DNA from: Musa acuminata AAA Group
Taxonomy: Eukaryota; Streptophyta; Magnoliopsida; Zingiberales; Musaceae
Direction of reading: 5' to 3'
Assembly: GCF_036884655.1 (NCBI RefSeq)
Contig: NC_088335.1
Span: 43,264,501 to 43,328,500, forward strand
Length of the DNA: 64,000 nucleotides
The position numbers were made by a program, and so were the translations under genes. Of this stretch, positions 22,678 to 35,800 are shown piece after piece. Positions within the stretch are counted from its first letter, which is position 1; every line of letters begins with the position of its first letter. The notes under the pieces were generated by a model. The model was given only the letters and a program-made list of their open reading frames with translations, did no database searches and was not told the origin of the DNA.

Positions 22678-25419
22678 ATGTGCCAAATCCCTAACCCTAT
22701 CTCGTCTCCTAGTCCCAGTCCGATCCCGAGCCCTGGCCCCGACCCTGACCCCGGCGGCGAGGAGAGCAGCTCCGCCTTCGCCGTCGCCGCCGTCGTCCAG
22801 CAGCTCGTCGCCATGCTCCCCGCCCCTGACCACGATAAGCGGGATGCTGCCCTCCTCGCTCTCCTCAACCTCGCCGTCCACAACGAGTGGTGAGTGAGTT
22901 CACCGATCTGCTCTTCTTCTTCTGCTCCTCAGAGAACCTTTCCGATCTGGATGTTTTGAAGATCATCCGTCATTTAATTGTGAAGATCCTTACAAGAATT
23001 TGCGTCCAAGTTTGCTTGGGCAAATCAAAGCTGATGATGAGCAGGGTTGCGATTTCAATGGGTGTTTGCCTTCCCTGTCTGCACTTGGGGCTTGTTGAGA
23101 TAACCTTCAAATGATTGGGAATTGAGGAATCTCGTGTTTATCGACTTATTTGAGGATCGTAAAGACATTTAGCTTCTTTGATTTGTTTTCCGAAAAAGAA
23201 ACAAGCAATTGCAGGCTAAGTTTCATGTTACAGCTGACGTTGTAATTACCTCGTTCTTTCTGTTCTGATGTCTTCTTAGCATCTTATCTCTTGTGGAGTA
23301 GCTTTATGAATCATGTGTCCTGTGCTTTGAATTTTTTTTATTACAAGTCAAGGAACTACTTAGTTGTTAAGGTGATGACTAAATTGTTAACCTTTTTAGC
23401 ACAAAATTTTGTAAATTAAACATATTGTGCTAACTTTAAGCAACCTGATATCTCAAGTATTGGTACATTATGACATCTGTTAGCCCATGAACACTTTGCC
23501 ATCGCAATGGATGTTTATGAATGACATTGCGAAATCAACATTCTGAATTACGATCTGCCGAAATTAGTACCTGAACTCTTCTTAAGTCCAGATGCTGCCT
23601 GTCACTTACTGAGTATTGTTACCTTCACCATGTATTCATTTGTAAAGTTGCTGAGGTACCTGTGTTCAAGGTGGCAGGAATTTTGATGATATAGAGTAGC
23701 TAGCAAAGGGTTCAGATTGGCATCAAGGATCATATAGCGTCGTGTGAGTTTCTTTGTCTGATTTGGGTTGTTGGAGTTAGTTATTCTTGTGAATTGCCGG
23801 ACCAACAAGAGAGTTGACCTGTTTTACTTTTTTTTTTTTTCACAAAACTACCCTTGACCCAACATGACATGCGCCTGAAATTATTTAGTTGATCTTATTT
23901 CCATCCGTCTTGAACATTGGAACCAAGAGTGCCATATGCTTCTTTAGTTCAGTACCTTTTCTGGGCTTATCTTTAGGTTGTAAAACCTTGCAAGAACTAA
24001 ATTAATTTCTGTTGTCAAATGTTTGTCTGTTTGTTGAATAAGATTAACTTGCTTTTTATTTCTCTGATTTTAAAAGAAATTGTTAGAATGAATTATTTTG
24101 TTCTTACTAGTTTTATGCATCAAGAGTATTAGGACGAAAAGAAACTTGAGAAGTTAAATAAATTATTGTTGATCTATTGAAAATGGAGATTTTCCTTTTT
24201 ACAAGGCTGCTTTTCTGTCAAAGAAACACACCAGCATTAGTACTTGTAGTTATTTACTACTTACAACTATTATTGGCTTCTTGTTTGGAATAAGTATTAG
24301 TGGTATGATACCTTAAATATTACTGTATTATTTTTTATTAATATATTGTAGTTTTGTTATACTGTGGAATTCGTCTCACAAATAGTTATGGTTACTTTGG
24401 TCATTGGGTTTTAGTTCTGCAAACATACATTTTGTTACTTCATATATTTTGTGTGTTTCTGTGATTTTTTTAATCATTTTCTTATCATAGATACTTTAAG
24501 ATGCTTCAATTGCTTTTATGGTATTGATAGTGTTGGCTGTTGTAATTCAGTTAACATAGTGAAAGTTGCATGCATTTGGTTGAATTATGAACAAGTAGGA
24601 TAGAAGTATTGAACACCTATTCCTAGTGTACTTTTAATTTATTTTTCACTTTTTTGTTGAAACATTGATTTCTACTAAGATATTTTTTTCTTGTCAGAAA
24701 TAAGGATAGAATAGTGAAGAGTCGTGCTGTGCCGCATCTAGTGGAGCTCCTCAGGTCTCAGAAGAACAATCTAAGAGAGCCACTGCAGCAGTGCTGACGC
24801 TCTCAGCTTCAACACCTAACAAACCACCTATTGCCACCTACGGAGCAGTGCCCCTTCTTGTTCAAATACTCATTGCAGGTAGTATCCAAGTAAGGGTTGA
24901 TGCTGTCACAGCCTTGTATAATCTGTCTCCCTGTGAAAACATTTCCAATTTTATTCTTCCCTCAGAAGCAGTTAAGCCTCTCCTGACCCTTTTAAAGGAC
25001 TGCAAGAGATACTCTAAGTTTGTTGAGAAGGTCACTGGTCTATTGGAAATCCTGTCCAGAACTGAAGAATTTGAGGTAGGGATTTTAACACTGGTAGAGA
25101 CTGTTGAAGAAGGTTCATTGCTCAACGCAGAATATGCTGATGGAGTGTTGCTTTCTTTGTGCAGTAGTTGCCAGGAGACATATGGGGATCTTTATCCTAA
25201 AAGAAGGTCCAATTCCAGGACTTATGTTGTTAATTTTGGAGGGCACAAAGAAGGCCTGGGAGCGGGCTCACAACCTTTTGGATCCGAGATGACTACACTA
25301 AAAAGAAAGTTGTGTCGAAGGAACTGGAGATTCTAGTTTATGACATTGCTACTCAGGTTAATGGTCCAATCAATGCTGCAACAACAGCGAAGAAATTAAT
25401 GGAGGATATGGCTAGATGA
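22678..25419 (+). pseudogene. ARM-repeat (PUB-ARM-like) protein, frameshifted
   Basis: Exon 1 (22678-22886) and exon 2 (from 24698) join in phase through donor CGA|GTGGTG, giving ALLNLAVHNENKDRIVKSRAV, a classic plant ARM-repeat segment of the U-box/ARM E3-ligase type; no U-box is seen. Translation then stops at 24795-24797, because the usual RESATAAVLTLS segment has lost one or four bases near 24780. The ARM homology resumes in another frame at 24782 (TAAVLTLSAS, VDAVTALYNLSPCEN, LLTLLKDC, GILTLVETVEEGS) and shifts again near 25190 (ILKEGPIPGLMLLILEGTKK). It shifts a third time near 25282, before DYTKKKVVSKELEILVYDIA, ending at 25419. A deletion of about ten residues before VGILTLVE is also likely. 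As written the locus makes about 102 residues. Three independent shifts suggest a decayed paralogue; sequencing errors are the alternative. Confidence 0.75.
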
Positions 25420-26639
25420 GATACAGAATATACCATCACCAAGGTTCAGCCTTGACAAAGACACCGTTAGGTCACTAACTTGATATTGCTTTTTTCTGTA
25501 GCTGGTTTACAAAATTTTAGTTACAAGTCTAGGATTTGTTGGCATTAAGTGTAAGATGGCTGTGTTGAATTGTTTGTAAACCATGCTCTTCTTTTCCTTT
25601 TGTTTCCCCTTTTCTATGTACATACACCTTATGCATACTGGCGTTTAGCCATCTTGCTAGGAGTGGTGTGGTATGGCTTGAGTTGTGCAATGATTTTCTG
25701 CATAGTAAATCATTGTCTTTTGCTTTTATTGAATCTTCAGTTTAGTGAAAAAGATGTGCTTGAAAATTCAATTTAGAAACCCGTAGTGGACTTTAATGTT
25801 GTTACTTTTATTACTTGATACAGTATATCAGTGTTCATGGATGATTGATTTGCAACTGCACTGGTACAGTTGATCTGCAAAAATGTGGGTAACCCCATTT
25901 AATAAGTATCTGACATTTTGAGAAAAATTATCATGCTTATGATATGCCCACATTCCGGAAAAGTGATCCAGCCTGAGGAAAGCCTATGCATATAATCGAT
26001 GAGTGCCATTACTGCTGCATATACAGAATGTTCTAAATGATGCTACATTCTTTTCAAATCTATTTCTACTCCCAAGTTAATCTACCTCAATCAACTTGTG
26101 AACCATCTTTCTTTTATTTGATTGTTGCTTCCTTTATCTGAATCAATGGGTGATAGTTTGTATTTTTTGATTTTGTTATTAAAAAAATCATGCTATGATG
26201 CAAATATTTCCCTGACCTTTTCGCAGATTGGATTTCCTCTTTTATCTTTCCTTCTTTGTGTGGATCATGTGCCAACAAAATTCCTTAAGAAAAGAAAAGA
26301 AAATTAAATACATAAATAAATAATTGATGAAAAATATTAATAAAAATGTAATGGGAGAATAAAATATATTATTAAAGAAAATTTTCCTCATCAGATTTCT
26401 CTTTCTGAATTTTCTTTTCACAAGAAAATTCTTTCCATAAGAATAGGAAAAGAAGATTTTGTCCTAACAAGATTTTTCTATTGTGTTTTCCTTACGAACC
26501 AGAAAAAAGTCAAAGTAGTAGTTTATTGTTGTTTTGATAGATAAAAAATAAAAAATACATTTATATGTTTAAAAATATTCTGTGTTTGGTATCCTCCACG
26601 GGTTGTGTAATCACTGAAAAATTTAAATCCATTTTTTCT
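25420..26639. other. Intergenic DNA after the ARM locus
   Basis: AT-rich, with only short frames that resemble nothing known. Probably the 3' UTR of the ARM locus and then spacer. Confidence 0.5.
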
Positions 26640-27500
26640 TAAAATTTAAAAATTTTATAATTATATTTTTACCCTATCTTAACAAGGAAAATTAATTCTC
26701 AATTGAAATCTAATTCTTGAATCATGTGGATAAGAATTAATTATTTCTTTTTTTAGTGAGAAACTCTCCCTCTTATATTTAATGGATAATCCTTGTTCAT
26801 CGAGGGTGACCTAGTGTTATATGTCAGCAGAAGATCATAAGGGAGGACCTGGTGGAAGGTAGGATCTTCAACTCTTTCTTGTCAATTATTTTTATTCTCA
26901 GAATTTTAATTCATAATATTCTTTGTTCATTATTTCAATTATTCTCTATTTATAGAATTTTGATATTAACTGTTGATGATGTTTAGGATTAAAAAGATGT
27001 TATTGTTGCATTGTTTTATTATTAAATTTTAAATCCTTATTTGCTTAAAACTTAAAAAATTTATAATTAGAATTTTACCTCATATAGGTTAATTTGTTTC
27101 CTTGCATGGGTCATATAATAAGGAAAATTATTTCTCTGATAAAATATAATTCTTAATTCGTGTGGGTAAGTTAGAAATAAAATAAAATAGTTAACTAATT
27201 ATTAGATATAAGAATTAATTATTCCTTTCCTTATTGAAATCATCTTTCCTCTCAAATTTAATGACAAACAAACCTTTGTGTTCATCAATACTGGCCTAGG
27301 TTTGTCTGTCAATAGGGATTGTGAGGGAGGAGGATCTTCATCTTGGTGAGCTTGGTGAGAGATAGCTTCTCCTACTCTCTCTTATCAATTATTTTTATTT
27401 TTGAAGTTTTAATTCATAATTTCATTTGCTTATGATTGCAATTATTTCCTATTTTCAAAATATTGTTTGCTCATTATTTTTAGAATTAAAAATATATTAT
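26640..27500. repeat. Diverged tandem duplication upstream of VPS32
   Basis: Two copies, roughly 26640-26970 and 27030-27490, share blocks in the same order: TTTATAATTA, AATTCTTGAAT / AATTCTTAATT, AAGAATTAATTATT, TAATGGA/TAATGAC, a GTTCATC-CTAG block, GGAGGA-GGATCTTCA, TCTTATCAATTATTTTTATT and TTTTAATTCATAAT. They lie 330-1180 bases before the VPS32 start codon and could hold a duplicated leader or promoter, or an old repeat. Confidence 0.55.
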
Positions 27501-27819
27501 TCATGCGCAATTTTATTATTAAATTTATTTTACATATTAAATTATGATTCTGATAAAATTTTTGTTTTAGACTAATTATGGTAGTTCTTGCACGATTTTG
27601 TAGATTAACTCTCATGATATTTATGCTTTAGGGACCTTTGATTAAAGGAAATAATTTGTTTTCATGTTGATGTCCAATCTTTTCCCCTCATTTAACATCT
27701 TCATCCTTTGAGACCATATTCAAATATTTTTGCTGAATAAAATTAATTTAATTGTATAGGAAAGATGATCACATTTTTGTTGTTGCAGATTAAAGATCGA
27801 TAGGAGGAAGCACATCCTG

Positions 27820-29747
27820 ATGTTTAGTTGGCTGTTCGGAAAGCGCAAGGAGGAGCCAAATACCTTGGCTACACTGGAAGAACTCAATGAGGTAATTCTG
27901 GTTTTCCTTGTTTTTGATTTTATATGTTAGGAACATTTTGTCGTTGTTGAATACTTACCTTTAAGAGGGGGGTTGTGATATGTGAAGGAAGATCTCATAT
28001 GCAATATGGAATTCTATGCTCCCATGTACTGTCACATTATTTGTGTTCTGAACTTTTTTATGGTTACAGATTTATATACGAGACTCATAACAAATTTATC
28101 TTCTTGTGTTTTCAACTTTGTTGCACTTACTGATTTATACATTTGATGACACCAAGAATGTTGTCACATTAACGTGGTGCACATCTGGTTATTTAATGCA
28201 ACATGTAAAGTAATTACTGTATATAGCACACTGATACTTGAACCCATCCTTGGTGTTTTATATAATTCAGAAACTCAAAATGCTAGAGAAAAGGGAGCAA
28301 TTTCTTCTGAAGAAGATGGCTGCTGAGGTTGAGAAAGCTAAGGAGTTCACCAGAGAAAACAACAAGAGAGGTGAGCCTTTATGATGCTGATGGTGTTGGT
28401 AGAATGATCTACCTAGATATGGCTTTCCATGATACCAAAACTATGTCATCAATTTTTCTAAGAGAACAAGTTTGTGTCACAGGTCCCATAAGGATAAGAT
28501 ATATGTAACATGTCTTTTTCTTTTTCTGTAGAAACTCATTCATATCTGTTATGCAAGTGAGTTCCTTTGAGTTTTAGAGTGTAATCTGATGGCTATTTCT
28601 GTGTCTTCTGTGTTTGAGAAACCCAGGGTGCAAAGGATGGATATCATTAGTTGTTGTTTACCAAACACATCTTGTGATCAATCCTTTTTCCATTGTTGGT
28701 TATCAAGATTAAAAAATTAGGATATGTTGATATTGCCATTTTTTGTAAATTTGAGTTTTTTTAATATAATTTTGTGCCAATTGCAGCTGCTATACAATGC
28801 TTGAGAAGGAAAAAACTTCATGAGCAAGAAGTTGAGAGGCTTGGGAACTACCAATTGCGGATTCATGATCAGGTTTCTTTTAGTTAAAGATGGATTTCAC
28901 TGAGGTTGTGCCTCAGAATCAAGTAGTTAAATTTGGGGTTTGGTTATTTCTCAGATTATATTGTTGGAAGGTGCAAAATCTACAACAGAGACTGTTGATG
29001 CATTAAGAACTGGAGCAGCAGCTATGAAGGCTATGCTGAAAGATACGTGAGTAGGTCATTTTGAAGTTCAACTGGACATTGCATATGGTTTTTCCCTGGA
29101 CTTTTGTCTCATTCATTATTGCTTTGGTGGATAGGAGCATGTCTTATCTGTGCTGTTAGGGTTGCACAAAACAAATTAATAATTGAACTATCACCTCTAC
29201 TGAATTGTTGAGCTTGCGCACATGCTGTATGATGGAATGTCCAACTCGTGAATCATGTTTAATTTGGTCATTCTTTGTCCTCTGAACTGAATCTTGTAAT
29301 TCTTATATGTTGTCTTTTAGAAGAGATATGTGACTAATTGATTCTGCTTTCTGTTACAGTAATATTGATGATGTGGATAAGACAATGGATGAAATCAATG
29401 AGCAGACACAGGAAATGAAACAAATTCAGGAAGCTTTGTCTGCTCCTATTGGAGCAGCAGCTGATTTTGATGAAGTATTAATCCTTAGAACTATTTCCAT
29501 TTTCTTCTTGATAGCTGTTTTCCTGCACGTCGATTGATAAGCCATGTTGAAATTTCAGGATGAATTGGAAGCAGAACTTGAAGAGCTGGAGGCTGATGAA
29601 CTGGCTGAACAACTACTTCAGCCAGCAACAACTGCTCCTGCTCCTTCAGTGCATGTTCCTGTCCATAGACAACCAACTCAGCCAGATCCACAGAAAACGC
29701 CTCCTGAAGAAGAACTTTCAGAATTACAAGCTGAGATGGCCATCTAG
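27820..29747 (+). CDS. VPS32: ESCRT-III subunit VPS32 / SNF7 (CHMP4-like)
   Basis: Six exons (27820-27891, 28271-28370, 28787-28872, 28955-29046, 29360-29474, 29559-29747) encode 217 residues, the usual length of plant SNF7/VPS32. The core filament-forming ESCRT-III protein acts on endosomes in multivesicular-body formation, receptor sorting and membrane scission. It opens MFSWLFGKRK, an amphipathic membrane-inserting start with basic residues. The helical core follows (LKMLEKREQFLLKKM, RRKKLHEQEVERLGN, ALRTGAAAMKAM, NIDDVDKTMDEINEQ). The C-terminal third is acidic (ELEAELEELEADELAEQL), then Pro-rich, and ends ELSELQAEMAI, a MIM1-type helix for VPS4/ALIX-type partners. The start is the first ATG of the conserved N-terminus. 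No defect seen. Confidence 0.95.
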
Positions 29748-32236
29748 AGAGATGGTTTGCTTTTCATCTCTACAATGAATGGCAGAATTGCTACTTGCAG
29801 TTCATGATAATACAATTATCGTTGTTGCTGCTGGTCTAGCTGATAGTTACTGGCGGAAATATTTGTAAAGTTCATGATCGAGTATGAGGAGCCTTGTGAG
29901 ATAATGAACAAACTTCTGTTGTGTTTTGCTTATCTTTCTATTTTTTACTTGGTAATTACAGCTCAGATTGCTTCTATGATTTCTACTGTGCTTGGTATGT
30001 TGGTATGACAAATTTTGAGTTGTGTGTGGGTGTATGTATAAAATCCAAATTAATTGTAATTGGTATGATGTAAACAATGATAGTGATGTTGAGATGCTGC
30101 AGTGTATGAGTTTTGTTCAATGGCATAACCAAGATAAGGCCTTTGGAAGTTCACTAAATTTGATCTTTGACAATTATGTATTTTGTGTTATCTTATTGGT
30201 TTTCTTGAGTAAAGGTTGCCATCAAAGAACAGGTCATTGGGACCTTCAAACTGCTAATCAAATATTGTTGCTTTTATCAACTTGTATAGACTGGGAAAGA
30301 ATATTGTTCAAATTGTGGACATTAGAATTCTGAGGTGAAACATTAATCTCAGTACCAAATATGTTAGCATACTATAACAATGATGATGAAATCATCTTCA
30401 TCACAAATCTCCACCCAAGCATCTTTCTATCATAAAACCTAAGACATGTCTCTTTAATCTTTCAATAAAAAATTGCAGTGCATGTATTTACAGGTTTCTT
30501 GAAACTACTTTTGAAATTTAAAATCCAACAACCCAATTGCACCAACCAATTTTAAGTGGAGACTGACTCAGCCCTCCAATTGCTCTCAAGAACTACTTGG
30601 CTCCAAGTTTGCATGACAATGATAAGCACTCCAAGAATCCAACACTTGGGCCCACAAGGAGTCTAAAACTTGTTCCACAGGGTTGGAAGTATGAAGTTGA
30701 GAACAAAACATAGGTTTACAGTAAACAATTTCTTGATAACAGAAAAAAAACCATTAAATTCTCAAGAAATCATATCCCAGTTGAAAAGTTCTGTAGGGTC
30801 TATCTACAGCATGTTTGTATTTTTTTTCTTTTCTTTTTTTGCAAAAAAATAATATTATTAATTTTGTTCTAAGCTCTTGACAACTGTTCTTGAAAAAACT
30901 GTGACTAAGAAATATATTACACAGACAAATAACACATTATGTGATGGTTAAATGACAACCAATGACTTTTGCAATATAGTGCTCCACTTCCACAACAGGA
31001 AAGTGATAAATGATTCCTATAATTATAATTTTTGTTAGTGAGTTTTGTAAGACTTTGGTCTCTTATGAGGGCCAAATACTTAGTTCCTATGGGAGTTGGC
31101 TCATATCTTGGGTCAGTAAATAAAGAAATATATATATAAAGGTTTTATCTTATTGATGTTTCTAAGGTTGTTTCACAATGTCAAATGTGTTTCTTTTAGC
31201 TTACTGAAGTTTCTTATGAATGGATATAGACAATGTTGGCCCAACAACATATATATGCTTTGGATTTTGGATTGGCTTCAACCTCATAATTGACTTGGTA
31301 TATAAGAAAACAAATAACTGGCCAAGTGATAAGGTAACAATGAAATATTTATTCTTTAAAAATGGTTATTGATGGGGTCTCTTTGTCTGTGTTGTCCAAA
31401 ACAAAAATATTAATTAGTATTCCTTCCCTAGGATTAGGGCACCTTTAAATTGATAGGTGATTGATTAGGCATTGCTAAACCTCACATTGAGGCATTCTTA
31501 TAATCATTGCTAAATATATTAAAAGCCACAGTTGAGCATAGAATTAAAAGCCTAAAGATTTGACTTCTAGTGACCAAAAAAAGCCCATCAAGATTCCAAT
31601 GTGCTAGTTTGAATTTTTGAACATGAGGAGCACTTACAATGAGGTGGTACATTTTTTATGTTGGTCTGGCCATCATAGATGTGGCAAAGCACATTTGCAC
31701 CTACAAATTGAAGTTTGGGTGTGCAATGAAATCAACCATAGTAAAACTTCCTAATCAATCAGTAGATAGAGAAACTTAATCCAACCAAATACATTGAATG
31801 AAAGAATGTATCTACAAATATACATGAACCTTTTCCATTATGCAATACATAATCTTGATGAGATTCTATATGAATCTATGCCTATTCCTTTATGTAGATA
31901 TCATCACATAAAATTTTCTCATAGGTTTCTTGCATGGACAATGAGAACTTTTTTAACTCAAATATCATAATTTTAATTCATAACTTTGACTTTTGCATAA
32001 GTTATGTACAATCTTTTCTATGCATAAAACAAATTTTTAATTATTGCCCATGAAAATAATCCTCCTTCACTTGGCTGTTTAGCTGATTTCATATAAATCA
32101 ATTAATCAATACCCAATTAAAAGTCTTTACATCACCTTATTGATTCTAATTAATCTTTTTCTATCCTTTTGCACCAACAATGTGTTGACTTAATTCATCA
32201 ATTAATACAAGACTTATTTTGATTTCTTATATTTTC

Positions 32237-32293
<57 letters not shown>

Positions 32294-32328
32294 TGACATT
32301 TATATTTAATTACTCGTTATCACGAACT
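29748..32328. other. AT-rich intergenic DNA with a (TA)n tract
   Basis: Contains the VPS32 3' UTR and spacer up to eIFiso4G. A TA dinucleotide run occupies about 32239-32290. A plus-strand frame at 30022-30333 and another at 30670-30852 are AT-rich and resemble nothing known. No gene is supported. Confidence 0.5.
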
Positions 32329-32331
32329 CAG

Positions 32332-32575
32332 CACGTGCCAAAGGGGTCGCCAGGCGCCCGACAATGGCACTCATCCGATATTTTCTGTCACTCACGAGGG
32401 TAAACTCGTCTATTTGCAGAATGATACAACTCTACTAGAGAAGGAAACACGTGACTCGGTTATCGTCCACGCCGTATTGAAGATTGATCCAATGGGGCCC
32501 GCTTAATATCAGCAATAAGAAGAAGGTATCTGATGGGGTGCAAAACAGGGCATAAAACGTATTGCTCTATTTAAA
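32332..32575 (+). promoter_or_regulatory. Probable eIFiso4G promoter: two G-boxes and TATA-like box
   Basis: CACGTG occurs at 32332-32337 and 32448-32453, followed by TATTTAAA at 32568-32575, about 300 bases before the eIFiso4G start codon. Spacing is sensible for a promoter followed by a leader of roughly 270 bases rich in pyrimidines (TCTTGTCC, TTTTCTCTCGCCC). The transcription start is not determined. Confidence 0.4.
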
Positions 32576-32872
32576 GCTAAAAATACGAATTGCGTCAGTT
32601 GCAAGACTTAGATATACCCCCTGCAAGTCAATATAATTACGAAACTACACGGCGACAGCACTGTTGCTTTCGGACAATTATAAGGGCTTCCGCATCTCCA
32701 TCTCTTGTCCTTTTCTCTCGCCCTTCTCTTCGCGGCCCCCCGATAGCGAAGAGGGCTTCGCCAAGAGCTCCTCCTCTCATCTCCTCCGCTTCCTCCTCCC
32801 GTCGCAGAGCCGATTGGGTTACCGCCGTGGTCGCACCACCGCCCAGAGAAGGAGGCCGTTATTCGGCGAGGT

Positions 32873-35800
32873 ATGCAGACGGATCAGACGGTCATCAGCT
32901 TGAGGCCTGGCGGCGGCGGCAGCGGCAGCGGGAGCCGAGGCAGCAGAATTTTCGGCACCCGGTTCGACTCTTCGGCCTCCGCCGGCGTCCCCATCTCGCT
33001 CAAGGTCGGTCGGGAACTCTTTGAATTGACATGTGGTTTCCTTCGATTGATGAACTTTGAATTGTTTGATCCGATGTGCGAGATGGGATTTTACGATTTG
33101 TTGGTGGACTCATCGATTGGCTTTATTACATATGCTTTAGTTCCATCTGCTTTCTTTTACCTGTGGTGGTTGGAGCTTGATGGAAAAACTGTGGTTTTTG
33201 GTGGTAACTCATTCTGCGTTATTCCAGAATCGTGCTTTCCCACTAATTGACACGGTGGGACCAGCTTTTTGATTCTAAAAAGGTATCAAATCATGCGGAC
33301 TAAGTTTGGTATTCTTAATTGGTGTGGTTATAATTAGGGTGAATGAATTCTTTTTGGTTACTACTGAACTTGACTAGTCTGTCACTGTCAAGTTCATATC
33401 TTATTGTCGAAGCCATGTTATTGTAAATCTTCATATTTGTTTTCTGTATTACAAGATTAGATTGATTGGTTAATCTCTTTGTCCAATTTCCCCAGTGTGA
33501 CTAGTTGCTCATATACTTTATGTTCGTGGCAGTTAAACCTTGTAACGTGCTTATGAACAGATTCTAGCATCAGTCCTTCAGGTTACTGGGGCTGGTTATA
33601 TCCTATCCAACTTCTGGAGTTTATCGGACTTCTTATATGTCATATGCATTTCACTAGTACAGCATGCCATTTTGTCATGTTGTTCAAGTTATTGTGATTG
33701 CTGCCCTTTGGAATTTTCTACTTGTTATTTATTGCCTTATGGACACCTGTCAGAGCAACTTTTTAGAGTATCATCTAACTTTGTATCACTATTTTGTCAG
33801 ACTGGAGACTCAAGATTTGAAAGTCGTGAATGCATTCATTACACTAAGGACCAACTTCTGCAACTTCGTGAGGTATGCCAGAATATTCATCTTCTGAAGT
33901 GTATTTCTTTCATCACATTATGATCTCCAGTTGATTCTCTTGAACATGGTAAAACTTATTACTCATGACAGTCTCTAACAAGATTGGTTAAATATCGATT
34001 GCATATCAACTGCATTTTAGCTAGTTGTGAGAACACTTCTTTGATAAACTAATCCCATCCTAGTAGATGTGCTTGGTGGATCATATATATCTTTGAAATT
34101 ATAGCTTTCCATAACTGTTAATCCTACTCCTTCTCTTGCCAGGGTGTGCAGACACCAGAGGACATTCTGAAACTCAAACAGGAGATTGATGCAGAATTGT
34201 TTCCCGAAAATCAGACTTGGGGTCATAGTGATGCTAATGTATGTTCTCCTACTTATTGTTAAAGAGCATTGCTAAGTATGGTGTCCTGACTAAATTCGAG
34301 AATCATGTGGATTTTCCCCACACCTTTAAATCACAAGATTTACTGCAAGTGATGTGGGATCCTAGGCTAATGAAAGCACAATCTGTTCCTTTCATAATTA
34401 AGGCATATTGTTCTCAGCTGGATCATAGGTTCACATGATGCATATTAGGTCCCAACTCTATCATTGTTCTGTGAACAGCTGATGCTCCAGTGTCATATTT
34501 ATCATTATGAAGCTGGTAACAGTGTGAGCTATGCCTCAAGAAGGTTCTCTTCGGTTAAGTGTCATGATTTGCACATGATACTATATGTCACATCCAATGT
34601 GGAACTTTTTGAGGCTATCACATTTGATCTGACATTTATTTCTCAGTGACACAATCCTAGATTGTGCAGCAGCATGAGCAAGCTTCTTGTTTCTAATGGT
34701 TGTTTTTTGTATCTTCCATTTGTCTATGCTCATGAATTTATTAAAACTTTTGGGACATCATCTTATGTTTGTCTGTGTCTCCAGTTGGCAAGTCAATCAC
34801 AGAGTCGCTATTTTGAACCAGAAAGTCGTGATTGGCGTGGCCGTTCAGGACAATCTACTTCATTTGGAGACGAGAGATCTTGGGATACAATTCGTGAGAA
34901 CAAAGAATCAATGGACTCTGGACATCAAGAAATAAGGCAATTGAATAAGCAGGGCTCCCAGTTTTCTTCAAACACTCAAGTTTCTTCTATTCAAGCGGTA
35001 ATATATTTGTTGGACTGAAGAAATGTTTCTTTTCTTTCATGTAGTTCGAGCTGTTTGCTTTATATACCTTCTTTTCTTGTATTTTTTTTTTTCACTATCT
35101 TGGTGACTTGTGGTCTTTCTTTTTTTTACATATATGTTACTTGTCTATCACTGTTGCATTTAAAACCATGGTGTCTGAATGTTTCTTCAAAATTTCATTT
35201 TTAATTGTATATAAGTCTCCTATGTGCAGTTTTAAGCTTAGTCTTATATTTCCTTTGGCAGTCTGTTTGACTGAATTTTTATTTTGTCATTATAGTATGT
35301 TGTTGCTCCACTTCTAAAGAGTTTAGATCCTTTAGAAAGTGTTGAGTCTATTCATTATTATGAGTGAGTTTTTTCCTTTTATGATTGGTTTAATAGTCTC
35401 TTTTGTGGATTCCCAGAAGCTTGATTGCATCCCACACATTGTCTCTTGGTTTTGGAGGCTTGATCCCCTCAAATTGATCATAACCAATTTTTACTATTGA
35501 TAGAATCATTTTACTCTTACCGTCATCGTTCGATCCTCTTTCCGCTTACATCACATCCAGATTCTCCTTTGCTTTCACTTTTTTTGTCTGTCCCCATGTC
35601 TTCCCTCTACACCTTTTAGTGATTTTTCTCTTTGTTTCTTTTTTCACGCAATCTAGAAACTTCTTGTAAAAATGATTACACGAGAAGACAATTATTTGGG
35701 CTGCACATGCCCTGAAAATATTTTTTATATGTATGTATATATAAGATATGTGTATCGGTTAAGTGAATCCTGTCACTTTCTTGGTCTAATCTTTCATCTT

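Noticed and set aside
22887..22910. Consensus donor GTGAGT after the ARM first exon
   Set aside because: Using GTGAGTG creates an in-frame TGA at the junction; the weaker GTGGTG two to five bases upstream restores the conserved ENKD.
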